Shown here in pieces: positions 41,352 to 50,126 of a DNA stretch of 64,000 nt. Both the position numbers and the translations under genes were made by a program. Below the pieces are notes generated by a model that saw only the letters and a list, made by a program, of their open reading frames with translations, searched no databases and had not been told where the DNA came from. Source of the DNA: Atopobiaceae bacterium (GTDB taxonomy: Bacteria; Actinomycetota; Coriobacteriia; Coriobacteriales; Atopobiaceae); assembly GCA_030525685.1 (NCBI GenBank), contig JAUNEG010000003.1, positions 36,735 to 100,734 on the forward strand, in the 5' to 3' direction. How positions within the stretch are numbered: the stretch's first letter is position 1; every line of letters starts with the position of its first letter.

Positions 41352-42413
41352 TTAGATCCTGCTCATCTCAGAGGCGACCGTGGAGTACCAGTACTGCCAG
41401 TTGGGCGGGCAGTACTTCCGGGCGCCGGCGACGGTGAGGCGGCCGCCGTAGCCGATGGAGAGACCCTGGACGTGCGCCCAGATGGCCTCCTCCCAGCTGC
41501 CCCAGCTGGAGCTGCCCCAACCCCAGGCGTTGTGCGGCTTGAAGCAGTAGCGGCCCTGCGTGCTCTCGACCATGGAGATGGCGGGCGAGAAGCGCGGGTC
41601 GACGTTGTACTCGAAGGCGGCCTCGGCGAACGTCTTGCCCTGGCCGGAGAGCGGGGACCCGGCGAGGTAGGCATCGATGCGCGGCGCCCACTCGGAGACG
41701 AAGGCGTCCTTGTCGGAGCCGGGGCTGACGGAGCCGGGGCCGCTGTCGTTCGAGGGGGCCTCGACCGTGGCGGTGGTGCCCGACTCAGTGGTGAAGGTAT
41801 TCCCGCTCTCCTTCTTGGCGGCCTCGATGGCGGCCTTGCGCGCCGCCTCCTCGGCCGCCTGCTGCGCGGCGATCTTGGCCTCGAGCTCGTCACGAGCCGC
41901 CTTGGCCTCGTCGAGGGCGTCCTCGACCTCCTCGCGACGCTCCTCGGCCTCCTGCATCTGCGAGTTCAGGCTGTCTCGCGCGAGCTCGAGCTCGTTCTCG
42001 AGGGCGAGGAGCTCGTTGATGGCGTCGGTGTTGGACGCCTGGATGATGTCGAGGTACTGGATCGTGGAGAGGAGGTCGTAGAAGGTGTCCGCGGACAGGA
42101 GCAGGTCCACGAGCCCGCCGGACCCCTGCTGCATCTTGTAGAGGGTGCGCATGGACGCCGCCGCCTGCTCCCTCGCCTCCGGCAGCTCAGCCTCGAGCTC
42201 GTCGATGCGGGCCTGGAGCTCGTCAACCTGCTCCTGCGCCTCCTTGTAGTCGGCGTTGTGCTCCTGGATCTCCTGCTGGATGGCGCCCAGATCGCTCAGG
42301 TCGTCTGCGGCCGCCGTGCTCGGACGGGCGACTACCAGGCAAAGCGCGCAGCCCAGGGCCACGATCGCCGCGGCGAGGGGATAGCCGGCCTTCCACTGTT
42401 TGGCTGACGTCAC
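41352..42413 (-). CDS. secreted coiled-coil protein with a lysozyme-like domain
   Basis: About 353 residues. A signal peptide (YPLAAAIVALGCALCLVVARP core) is followed by a long coiled coil (residues about 45-215) of the kind found in PcsB/RipA-type wall hydrolases. A Ser/Thr/Gly linker leads to a C-terminal lysozyme/glucosaminidase-like domain: YNVDPRFSPAISMVESTQGRYC holds a candidate catalytic Glu, then HNAWGWGSSSWGSWEEAIW. I prefer GTG 42413, with AGAAGGA upstream; a TTG at 42467 is in frame but unsupported. A role in daughter-cell separation or wall remodelling is inferred from the domain layout. Confidence 0.82.
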   Translation of the reverse strand: MTSAKQWKAGYPLAAAIVALGCALCLVVARPSTAAADDLSDLGAIQQEIQEHNADYKEAQEQVDELQARIDELEAELPEAREQAAASMRTLYKMQQGSGGLVDLLLSADTFYDLLSTIQYLDIIQASNTDAINELLALENELELARDSLNSQMQEAEERREEVEDALDEAKAARDELEAKIAAQQAAEEAARKAAIEAAKKESGNTFTTESGTTATVEAPSNDSGPGSVSPGSDKDAFVSEWAPRIDAYLAGSPLSGQGKTFAEAAFEYNVDPRFSPAISMVESTQGRYCFKPHNAWGWGSSSWGSWEEAIWAHVQGLSIGYGGRLTVAGARKYCPPNWQYWYSTVASEMSRI

Positions 42414-42541
42414 TTGGGGCAATCCTTCTGTTCGGTCACCGTTCGAATTGGTGATGCGTACAAACAAACGGAGTGTATTTTACCGTCTGACGCCAAATCT
42501 CACGGTTCCTACACGAGTCGTTCGAATCGCGGGCTCAGCGA

Positions 42542-42570
42542 CGGCCCCGCCGCGCGGGGCGACGGGGCCG
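42542..42570 (-). terminator. hairpin after uspA
   Basis: CGGCCCCG pairs with CGGGGCCG around a 13-nt loop, 24 bp beyond the uspA stop. No T run. Confidence 0.4.
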
Positions 42571-42594
42571 GCCCTGGACGCCTGTCCTCGCGCG

Positions 42595-43056
42595 CTACTT
42601 GATGATGAGCGTGTCGCAGTCCGTGTTGCGCGTGAGGAAGGTGGATATGGAGCCGAGGATGGCGTACTTGATCGAGGAGAGCCCGCGCGCGCCGCAGATC
42701 ACGAGGTCGGGCTTGACGACGTCGAGCATCTCGTCCTTCAGGGTCTCGCGGATGCGGCCGGAGCGGACGATCACCTCGACCTTCTTGATTCCCGGCATGG
42801 CCTCCGCAGCCTTGACCTTCTCGGCGATCGAGTCGCGGAAGGTCTGCTCGAGGGTGGGCACGATGTCCACGGGGAACGTCCCGGCGGCCTCGAGCGCCGT
42901 CGAGTCGATCACGTGCCCGATGTAGAGCTCCGCCTCGTCGTTCGCCGCCATGACGATGGCGCGGTCGAGCACCTTGTCCTGCTCGTCCGAGCCGTCGAGG
43001 GAGACGAAGATCCTGTCGTAGCCGAGGTCCTGATAGGAAACGGTGGTATCGGCCAT
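42595..43056 (-). CDS. universal stress protein (UspA family)
   Basis: 153 residues. The start YDRIFVSLDGSDEQDKVLDRAI and VICGARGLSSIKYAILGSISTFLTR match the UspA fold. The ATP-binding G-x2-G-x9-G(S/T) motif is only partly kept (GARGLSSIKYAILGSIS), so nucleotide binding is uncertain. AAGGGAGT precedes the ATG. Single gene, divergent from uppP. Confidence 0.92.
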   Translation of the reverse strand: MADTTVSYQDLGYDRIFVSLDGSDEQDKVLDRAIVMAANDEAELYIGHVIDSTALEAAGTFPVDIVPTLEQTFRDSIAEKVKAAEAMPGIKKVEVIVRSGRIRETLKDEMLDVVKPDLVICGARGLSSIKYAILGSISTFLTRNTDCDTLIIK

Positions 43057-43223
43057 GGTGACTCCCTTCCGCTTTGGTCCGTCCAGAGGGCTGCATCACT
43101 TATTCCCCTCGTCCGGAGAACCGCGTCGAGCGGTCCGCCCAGCGGCGTAGAATTTCGGTGGCGGGGTGCCACGAGCCCGCCGGTTGCGCGACCATAGGAG
43201 CGCTGTCACTGAAAGGGAGGGCA

Positions 43224-44141
43224 ATGGACCCCATAGAGCTCGCAAAGGCCGCGGTGTACGGCGCCGTCGAGGGCGTCACGGAGTGGCTCCCCATCTCCTC
43301 GACGGGACACATGCTGCTGCTCAAGCAGTTCCTCACCATGGACGTCTCCGAGGACTTCTGGAACATGTTCCTCGTCGTCATCCAGCTCGGCGCGATCCTC
43401 GCCGTCTGCGTGATGTTCTTCCACAGGTTGAACCCCTTCTCCCCGAGCAAGAGTGCGGGCGAGAAGCGCGACACCTGGTCGCTCTGGGCCAAGACGATCG
43501 TCGCCTGCGTCCCGGCGGCCGTCATCGGCATCCCCATCGACGACTGGATGGAGGCCAACCTTGGAAGCCCGTTCGTGATCGCGGCGGCGCTGATCGCCTA
43601 CGGCATCGCCTTCATCGTGACCGAGACCGTGCGCGAGCGCCGCGCCTCCGCCCTCGTCTCCACCGGGAAGCACTTCTCGGCGCCCGACCTCGGCGATGCG
43701 CCCACGCGCTCCGAGCTCGCCGATGCCGGCGCGCGCGTCCGGACGCTCGAGGGGCTCGACTGGAAGACCGCGATCGGCATCGGTCTCTTCCAGGTGCTCT
43801 CCATCGTGCCCGGCACCTCCCGCTCGGGCTCCACGATCATCGGCGGCCTCCTGCTCGGCTGCTCGCGCACCGTGGTCGCCGAGTTCACGTTCTTCCTTGC
43901 CATCCCCGTCATGTTCGGCGCGAGCGCGCTGCGTCTGGCCAAGTACTTCCTCGCGGGCAACGTGTTCAGCGGGACCGAGGCGGCCGTCCTCGGGGTGGGC
44001 TGCCTCGTCGCCTTCCTCGTCTCGCTCGCGGTCATCCGCTTCCTCATGGCGTTCGTCCGCAAGCACGACTTCAAGCCGTTCGGCTGGTATCGCATCGTCC
44101 TCGGCGTGGCCGTCATCGCCTGGTTCGCGCTGGTCCGATAG
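43224..44141 (+). CDS. uppP: undecaprenyl-diphosphatase (BacA/UppP)
   Basis: 305 residues with about eight membrane segments. The two catalytic motifs are EGVTEWLPISSTGHM at the start and PGTSRSGSTI near residue 200. It recycles the lipid carrier for peptidoglycan and gives bacitracin resistance in known cases. A somewhat long central loop (ALVSTGKHFSAPDLGDAPTR) is present. GAAAGGGAGG precedes ATG 43224. The carboxypeptidase gene follows after 10 bp, making a cell-wall operon. Confidence 0.95.
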   Translation: MDPIELAKAAVYGAVEGVTEWLPISSTGHMLLLKQFLTMDVSEDFWNMFLVVIQLGAILAVCVMFFHRLNPFSPSKSAGEKRDTWSLWAKTIVACVPAAVIGIPIDDWMEANLGSPFVIAAALIAYGIAFIVTETVRERRASALVSTGKHFSAPDLGDAPTRSELADAGARVRTLEGLDWKTAIGIGLFQVLSIVPGTSRSGSTIIGGLLLGCSRTVVAEFTFFLAIPVMFGASALRLAKYFLAGNVFSGTEAAVLGVGCLVAFLVSLAVIRFLMAFVRKHDFKPFGWYRIVLGVAVIAWFALVR

Positions 44142-44151
44142 GGGGTCTGAG

Positions 44152-45606
44152 TTGAAAGCCACGTCCTCGCGCGCCCGAGCGCTCACGGTCCTTCTCGCCT
44201 GCGTCCTCGCCCTCGTGGGCGCGGCGGCGGCCCTCCCGGTCGCGGCGCTGGCGGAGGAGGGCGCCTACTCCGCGGCAGAGCCCCCCTCGATCACCTCGCC
44301 GCGCGCCCTCGTGGTCGAGCTCGAGACGGACACGACCCTGTTCGAGCGGGATGCCGACGAGCGCTGCTACCCGGCGTCTATCACCAAGGTCATGACCGCG
44401 ATCGTGGTGCTGGAGAACGCCGACCTCGACGCCGAGGTGACCGTCGAGGAGTCGGACTTCGACGAGCTCACCTGGGACAGCTCGGTCGCCGACCTCAAGC
44501 CGGGCGAGACGCTCAGCGTGCGCGACCTGCTCGCCTGCCTGCTGCTCCCCTCCGGCAACGACGCCGCGTACGTGCTCGCCCGCTACGTGGGCGGCGGCGA
44601 CTGGGGCGCCTTCGTCGACCTGATGAACGAGAAGGCCGCCGAGCTGGGCTGCGAGAACACGCACTTCGTCAACCCCTGCGGCCTGCATGACGACGACCAC
44701 TACACCACGGCGCGCGACCTCGTGACCATCTTCGAGGAGGCGCTCTCCCTCCCCGAGTTCGTGGAGATCGCGGGCAGCGCCACGTGGGACCTGCCCGCCA
44801 CGAGCGAGAATCCCGCCCGCACCCTGGAGACCACGGACCATCTCGTCGACCCGGACGGCCCCGTCTACCTGGGCGACACGGTCATCGCGAGCAAGACCGG
44901 CACCACCACCGAGGCGGGACGGTGCCTCATCACTGCCGCCCAGCGCGATGGCAGGACGCTCGTCGCCGTGGTGCTGGGCGTTCCCTACACGGGCTACGCG
45001 ACCGGGGCCACCGAGAACTTCTACGACATGTACAACCTGATCGAGTGGGGCTTCGGCGCGTGGAAGACCGGCGCGATTGTGAGCGTGGGCGATGCGCTGG
45101 GCTCGGCCGAGGTGACCCTCTCGAGCGACGGCGAGAAGGTCGACGTGTCCGCCGCCTCGGCGATAACCGCCACGGTCCCGGTCGAGACCGAGCTCGACGA
45201 CCTGACGCTTTCCCCTTCGTGGTCCGAGGCCTTCCAGGCGCCGCTCGCGCAGGGGCAGGAGCTCGGTACGATGGCCGTCTCCCTCGGCGAGCGCGACCTG
45301 GGCACCGTCACGGCGGCCGCGGCGTCCGCCATGGGCCTCTCCATCCCGAGCTTCGTCGTCTGGTGGCTCACATCCGACGTGCTGCACGCGGTCATCGCGG
45401 TTGCCTGCCTCGTCGCCGTGTTCGTTGTGGTCGGCCTGATCGCCTCCGCCCGCTCGCGCGCGCGGCGCGCTCGCAGGCGCGTCGCCCCGTCCGGCTATCG
45501 CCGCGGTGCCGTGCAGGCCCCGAGCCGCACGCGTCTGAGCACGCCCCCGACCAGGACGAGGGGTGGCTCGCAGCGCCGCTCCGGCGGGAGCCACCTGCGT
45601 CGGTAG
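44152..45606 (+). CDS. D-alanyl-D-alanine carboxypeptidase (DacA-type PBP)
   Basis: About 484 residues. A signal peptide (residues 1-35) is followed by the serine peptidase S11 domain: SxxK is SITK at residues 76-79, SGN is in LPSGNDAAYV, and KTG is in IASKTGTTTEAG. A PBP5 C-terminal domain and a membrane helix (VIAVACLVAVFVVVGLIA) near 420 lead to an unusual Arg/Ser-rich cytoplasmic tail of about 50 residues. The start is TTG 44152 with GGGGG upstream; no ATG or GTG fits. It trims the terminal D-Ala from stem peptides. Co-transcribed with uppP. Confidence 0.93.
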   Translation: MKATSSRARALTVLLACVLALVGAAAALPVAALAEEGAYSAAEPPSITSPRALVVELETDTTLFERDADERCYPASITKVMTAIVVLENADLDAEVTVEESDFDELTWDSSVADLKPGETLSVRDLLACLLLPSGNDAAYVLARYVGGGDWGAFVDLMNEKAAELGCENTHFVNPCGLHDDDHYTTARDLVTIFEEALSLPEFVEIAGSATWDLPATSENPARTLETTDHLVDPDGPVYLGDTVIASKTGTTTEAGRCLITAAQRDGRTLVAVVLGVPYTGYATGATENFYDMYNLIEWGFGAWKTGAIVSVGDALGSAEVTLSSDGEKVDVSAASAITATVPVETELDDLTLSPSWSEAFQAPLAQGQELGTMAVSLGERDLGTVTAAAASAMGLSIPSFVVWWLTSDVLHAVIAVACLVAVFVVVGLIASARSRARRARRRVAPSGYRRGAVQAPSRTRLSTPPTRTRGGSQRRSGGSHLRR

Positions 45607-45672
45607 CGACGTGCTCGCGGGCCGCGAGGCGCTGCTCGCCGCGCTGTAGGCGGCCTCGGCCGCGTTTCTCGC

Positions 45673-45678
45673 TATGCT
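45673..45678 (+). promoter_or_regulatory. candidate -10 element before the 45.7-kb gene
   Basis: TATGCT preceded by GC, 35 bp before ATG 45713. Confidence 0.45.
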
Positions 45679-45712
45679 CGTGCCCGTATGGGCGCACGAC
45701 GGGAGGCAACGC

Positions 45713-46363
45713 ATGGCGGCTGACAAGAAGAGGGAGGGCAGGGGTGCGAGGCTCTTCTCGTGCTTCGAGGGGCGCAGGACCCGCGAGGGCGTGCCCACCC
45801 CGCACCTCATGGAGGAGCTCAACGCCCCCAAGCGCGACGTCCCGCTCTGGTCGAAGGCGTTCGCGCCGCTCGGCTTCGCGCTGGTCATGGTCGCCATGGG
45901 CGTGGGGTGCTTCTTCCTGGGCTCGCCCGCGGTGGGCGTGCTCTTCTGCCTGTTCGGCCTGGTCCCCGCCATTGCGGTGGTCGTCCTGGTGTGTCGCGCC
46001 CTGCCGCAGGTGATGGGGCCGCGCCGCGACGCGAGCGGCGAGGAGCTCGGCCCGTACCTGGGTGGCGGGGGCGACCAGCGCGTGCGCGACATGTGCCCCG
46101 GCCTCTTCGACCAGGAGCGCGAGAGAATCGAGTGGAACCGCGCCGACGAGGCGCGCCGCACCTGGGAGCGGCTCCAGGGCGAGGACGACAAGGTCGTGCC
46201 CGCGCACATGGCGGACGCGCTGGCCGCTGCGGCCGGCGGAGCCGCGGAGGGCGAGGGCCACGAGCTGGTCAAGATTCCGTCCGCCGGCCACTGCTGTGCG
46301 GTCTTCGCCGACCCCGACCGCTACTGGGAGGCAGTCGGCGCGTTCGTCGACCGCTGGGCGTAG
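45713..46363 (+). CDS. hypothetical two-span membrane protein
   Basis: 216 residues. A basic N-terminus is followed by two adjacent membrane segments (about 50-70 and 73-95: FALVMVAMGVGCFFLG and VGVLFCLFGLVPAIAVVVLV), then a soluble, charged C-terminal domain ending AVFADPDRYWEAVGAFVDRWA. No family recognised. GGGAGG precedes ATG 45713. The 46.4-kb repeat array starts 29 bp after the stop. Confidence 0.7.
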   Translation: MAADKKREGRGARLFSCFEGRRTREGVPTPHLMEELNAPKRDVPLWSKAFAPLGFALVMVAMGVGCFFLGSPAVGVLFCLFGLVPAIAVVVLVCRALPQVMGPRRDASGEELGPYLGGGGDQRVRDMCPGLFDQERERIEWNRADEARRTWERLQGEDDKVVPAHMADALAAAAGGAAEGEGHELVKIPSAGHCCAVFADPDRYWEAVGAFVDRWA

Positions 46364-46391
46364 GGGCCTTCAGGCCGGCGTTCTTCTCGGC

Positions 46392-46623
46392 GTCCCGGTT
46401 TTGGCGACTTTCCGCGCCTTGGCGAGAAGTGCGTCCCGGAATCGGCGACGTTCCGCAGTCCGGCGGACGACGCGTCCCGGAATCGGCGCCCTTCTCCGCT
46501 TGCGAGGCCGTTTTGTCCGGGAATCACCGATGTTCGCGCGCCCGGGTGAGGCGAGGCCGGGGAACCTCCCGATTTTTTGGACGAGCTATCGCTCCGGCCG
46601 GGGAACACCGCCGAATCCGGGAC
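46392..46623. repeat. six-unit 41-bp-period inverted repeat array, family B
   Basis: Direct units beginning GTCC(C/G)GG start at 46392, 46433, 46474 and 46515, exactly 41 bp apart. The second and third share GTCCCGGAATCGGCG. Inverted units ending GATTTTTTGGAC and GAATCCGGGAC finish at 46582 and 46623, also 41 bp apart. From the last direct start to the first inverted end is 68 bp, the same as in the 37.7-kb array. It fills most of the 367-bp gap before uvrD. Confidence 0.93.
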
Positions 46624-46689
46624 GCGTGCGACGTCCGTGTCCCCTGATGTTCTTCTCGGCCGCGCCTGTTTTGCGTCCGGGCTTGTCGC

Positions 46690-46695
46690 TACACT
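46690..46695 (+). promoter_or_regulatory. candidate -10 element of uvrD
   Basis: TACACT preceded by GC, 36 bp before the ATG at 46731. The same hexamer precedes luxS and the TPP riboswitch. Confidence 0.5.
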
Positions 46696-46730
46696 CGTAG
46701 GGCAGACGACGACGAGAGGAACCCCGAGGC

Positions 46731-49202
46731 ATGACGAGCGACCAGCAGTCCCTGTTCAGCCAGACGCCCACCGTGGATCTGGAGGGCCTCAATCCCGCCC
46801 AGCGCGAGGCCGTGGAGTGCACGCGCGGCCCGCTGCTCGTGCTCGCGGGTGCGGGCTCGGGCAAGACGCGCGTGCTCACGTACCGCATCGCGCACATGAT
46901 CGCCGACGAGGGCGTGAGGCCCTGGCAGGTCCTGGCCATCACGTTCACCAACAAGGCCGCCGCCGAGATGCGCGAGCGCCTGGGGGCCCTGCTCCCGTAC
47001 GGTACGCGCGGCATGTGGGTCTGCACCTTCCATGCCATGTGCGTGCGCATCCTGCGCGATGACGGCGAGCTCGTGGGCTATCGTCCCAACTTCACGATCT
47101 ACGATGACGACGACTCGCGCCGCCTGGTGAAGGCGATCATGGCCGACCTGGACATCGACCAGAAGTCCTATCCGCTCAACTCTGTTCGCGCCAGGATCTC
47201 CGCGGCCAAGAACGCCCTGGTGGGTCCCGACGAGATGGCGAGCTCCGCCAACCCCGCGGACCGCGCCGCCGCGCGCGTCTACCGCGAGCTGGACCGCCGG
47301 CTCGCCCGCGCCAACGCGATGGACTTCGACGACCTGCTGGTCAAGACCTTCGAGCTGCTCTCCAGGCGCCCTGAGGTCCTGGAGCGCTACCAGGACCGCT
47401 TCCGCCAGATTAGCGTGGACGAGTACCAGGACACCAACCACGTCCAGTACGCGATCACCAACCTGCTGGCCGCGCGCCACCGCAACCTCATGGTCGTGGG
47501 AGACGACGACCAGTCGATCTACAGCTGGCGCGGCGCCGACATCCAGAACATCCTGGACTTCGAGAAGGACTACCCGGACGCCCGCGTGGTGCGCCTCGAG
47601 CAGAACTACCGCTCCACGGGCCACATCCTGGCGGCCGCCAACGCCGTGGTGGCCAACAACTCCCGCCGCAAGCCCAAGCGCCTGTTCACCGACGCTGGGG
47701 ACGGCGAGAAGATCAAGGTGTTCCAGGCGGCCGACGAGCGCGACGAGGGCCGCTGGATCGGCTCGGAGATCGAGAGGCTCCACGACGGGGGCACGAGCTA
47801 CGACGACATGGCCGTCTTCTACCGCACCAACGCGCAGTCGCGCGTGCTCGAGGACATGTTCCTGCGGGCGGGCGTCCCGTACAAGATCGTGGGCGGCACG
47901 CGCTTCTTCGACCGTGCCGAGGTCCGCGACGTCATGGCCTACCTCAAGCTCGTGGTGAACCCTGACGACGACGTCTCGGCGCTGCGCGTGGTCAACACCC
48001 CGCGTCGCGGCATCGGCACCACGTCCATCGCCAAGATCCGCGAGCTGGCGGCGGGGGAGGGCATCTCGTTCTTCTCGGCGTGCCAGATGGCGATTGCCGA
48101 GGAGGGGCTGCTCGGTGCCAAGGTGCGCTCGGCGCTCGCGGAGTTCACCGGCACGATCGAGGCCGCACGCCACTTCACCGGCGAGCTCGTCGACGTGGTG
48201 AACGCGATCGTGGACCGCTCCGGCCTCGTCCGCGCCCTCGAGGCCGAGCACAGCGTGGAAGCCGACGGCCGCATCGAGAACATCAAGGAGTTCCTCGGCG
48301 TCGCCGCCGAGTTCGACGAGACCCACGATGCAGTGGAGACGCTCGAGAGCCTCGCGCAGCTCCGCGCGGCGGGGGCCATCGAGCCGTCCGGCCCCGGGAC
48401 GACGTCCCCGACGGGCTCCGCGCTCGCTTCGCTCGCTCGCCAAGGCGAGCCGCCCTCTGGGGACGTCGCCCCGGAGCCTGCCCCGTCTAGGCCCCCGGTT
48501 GCCTCGGAGAAGCTGCCGGCGCTCATAGAGTGGCTGGCACTGAGGTCGGACCTTGACTCGCTGGCTGGGCAGACACACGCGGTCACGATGATGACCATTC
48601 ACTCTGCGAAGGGCCTGGAGTTCCCGGTGGTCTTCGTGGCCGGCATGGAGGAGGGCATCTTCCCGCACGCCTCCTACGAGAGCGACGAGGCGAGCGTGGA
48701 GGAGGAGCGGCGCCTGGCGTACGTGGCGATCACGCGCGCCCGCAGGCGGCTCTACCTCACGCATGCCGCCACGCGGCGCACCTTCGGCTCCGTGGCCGCC
48801 AACCCGCCGAGCCGCTTCCTGCGCGAGATCCCCGAGACGGACGTCGAGCGCACCGGCGTGGGCTCCTCGGGCTTCGCCGGCGTGGGCTGGGAGAAGCGCG
48901 GCGACCGTCACGGCACGTTCGGCAGCGGCCGCGGCTCGGACGTCTACGGCGGGCACGTCTTCGGCTCGCGCACGCGCTCCACGGGTGGCGGGGCGTCCCG
49001 TCCGGCCCCGACCGGGCCGCGGCCCGACCCGGCGCGCGCCGCGGCGAGCTTTGCCGCCGGCGACCACGTCTCGCACAAGACCTTCGGGCCGGGCGTGGTC
49101 ATCGCCGCCTCCGGCGACACGATCGAGGTCAAGTTCACGCGAACCGGCACGACGAAGAAGCTGCTCAAGGGCTTCGCCCCGCTGGTGAAGATCGAGGGAT
49201 AG
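46731..49202 (+). CDS. UvrD/PcrA-type ATP-dependent DNA helicase
   Basis: 823 residues, superfamily 1A. Q-motif LNPAQREAVE, Walker A AGAGSGKT (39-46), motif II DEYQDTN near 228, motif III DDDQSIYSWRGA, motif IV QNYRST, motif V TIHSAKGLEFPVVF and motif VI YVAITRARRRLYL are all present. The C-terminal tail has a PcrA-type domain (HKTFGPGVVIAA). It unwinds DNA 3' to 5' in repair and removes replication obstacles. Between motifs IV and V a low-complexity stretch (GTTSPTGSALASLARQGEPP) is encoded by a palindromic element, apparently inserted in frame. mscS follows after 9 bp. Confidence 0.95.
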   Translation: MTSDQQSLFSQTPTVDLEGLNPAQREAVECTRGPLLVLAGAGSGKTRVLTYRIAHMIADEGVRPWQVLAITFTNKAAAEMRERLGALLPYGTRGMWVCTFHAMCVRILRDDGELVGYRPNFTIYDDDDSRRLVKAIMADLDIDQKSYPLNSVRARISAAKNALVGPDEMASSANPADRAAARVYRELDRRLARANAMDFDDLLVKTFELLSRRPEVLERYQDRFRQISVDEYQDTNHVQYAITNLLAARHRNLMVVGDDDQSIYSWRGADIQNILDFEKDYPDARVVRLEQNYRSTGHILAAANAVVANNSRRKPKRLFTDAGDGEKIKVFQAADERDEGRWIGSEIERLHDGGTSYDDMAVFYRTNAQSRVLEDMFLRAGVPYKIVGGTRFFDRAEVRDVMAYLKLVVNPDDDVSALRVVNTPRRGIGTTSIAKIRELAAGEGISFFSACQMAIAEEGLLGAKVRSALAEFTGTIEAARHFTGELVDVVNAIVDRSGLVRALEAEHSVEADGRIENIKEFLGVAAEFDETHDAVETLESLAQLRAAGAIEPSGPGTTSPTGSALASLARQGEPPSGDVAPEPAPSRPPVASEKLPALIEWLALRSDLDSLAGQTHAVTMMTIHSAKGLEFPVVFVAGMEEGIFPHASYESDEASVEEERRLAYVAITRARRRLYLTHAATRRTFGSVAANPPSRFLREIPETDVERTGVGSSGFAGVGWEKRGDRHGTFGSGRGSDVYGGHVFGSRTRSTGGGASRPAPTGPRPDPARAAASFAAGDHVSHKTFGPGVVIAASGDTIEVKFTRTGTTKKLLKGFAPLVKIEG
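48394..48474. repeat. palindromic element inside the uvrD coding sequence
   Basis: CCGGGACGACGTCCCC (48394-48409) is mirrored by GGGGACGTCGCCCCGG (48459-48474), 15 of 16 positions. An inner CTCGCC/GGCGAG pair is near 48437-48447. The reading frame continues through it. Arm sequence (CGACGTCCCC) recalls the GTCCCC ends of the intergenic family A arrays. Confidence 0.7.
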
Positions 49203-49211
49203 GAGCGGGCG

Positions 49212-49976
49212 ATGGAGCACCTCATCGGCATCGATCTGGGAGGCTGGCTCGACAAGGGAGTCACGCTCGTCGTGGCGGTGGTCGTGGCGCTCGTGATCCA
49301 GCGCGTGGTGGTGCGCCTCATGCACAGGGTGCTCGACGCCTCCAACCTGCCGAGCGCATCGCTCCTCGTCAACATCGTGCGCGCCGTCATCTGGGCGCTC
49401 GTCCTGCTCAGCGTGATGAGGCCCGTCTTTGGCGTGGACCCCGCGGGCTTTGTGGCCGCCCTCGGCGTGGTGTCCATCGCGGTCTCGCTGGGCATGCAGG
49501 ACACGATCTCGAACATCATCGGCGGCATCAGCCTCATGCTGAGCAAGTCCGTCCAGCCCGGTGACCTCATCTCCGTTGGTGACGTGACGGGTGAGGTCAC
49601 CGACGTCACGTGGCGCAGCACCACGGTGCGCATGCGGGGCGGCGCGGAGGAGGTCATCCCCAACTCGGTGCTCTCCAAGACCGCCCTCACGCGCATCACC
49701 GACTGGAGCGCCGGCTACTGCGGCGTGCCCATCTCCGTGGTGCCGGGCGCCGACCTGGGCGCCGTGGCGGACGAGTGCTGCGAGCTGGCCGCGCGCGAGC
49801 TTGCCGACCTTCTCGACCCCGCGTTCGAGACGGACGTGGTCTTCTCGGCCCTCACCGCCTACGGCACGCAGGGGGAGGTTCGCCTGCACGTGAAGCCCGA
49901 CGTGGTCTTCTCCACGGCCCAGGACCGTCTGGCGCGCGCCCTCTCCGGCAGGCCCTGGCTCGCAAGCTGCGTCTAG
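49212..49976 (+). CDS. MscS family mechanosensitive channel
   Basis: 254 residues with three N-terminal membrane helices. The pore helix is FVAALGVVSIAVSLGMQDTISNIIGG, followed by the MscS beta domain (VQPGDLISVGDVTGEVTDVTWRSTTVRMRGG, then VIPNS). The length is close to E. coli MscS. It releases solutes on hypo-osmotic shock. Likely co-transcribed with uvrD. Confidence 0.93.
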   Translation: MEHLIGIDLGGWLDKGVTLVVAVVVALVIQRVVVRLMHRVLDASNLPSASLLVNIVRAVIWALVLLSVMRPVFGVDPAGFVAALGVVSIAVSLGMQDTISNIIGGISLMLSKSVQPGDLISVGDVTGEVTDVTWRSTTVRMRGGAEEVIPNSVLSKTALTRITDWSAGYCGVPISVVPGADLGAVADECCELAARELADLLDPAFETDVVFSALTAYGTQGEVRLHVKPDVVFSTAQDRLARALSGRPWLASCV

Positions 49977-50126
49977 TCTCTTTGACGGAGCGCTTACCCC
50001 GCCTTACGAAACTGCGCCACAAATCGATGCGGGCGCCTTACGGTTCCCTGTTTTTCGGGGCGTAGTGTCCCTCTCTGGTGAAACCCGTCTGCCGGGTCGG
50101 CCGCAGACGCCGAGAGAGGAGTCCGT

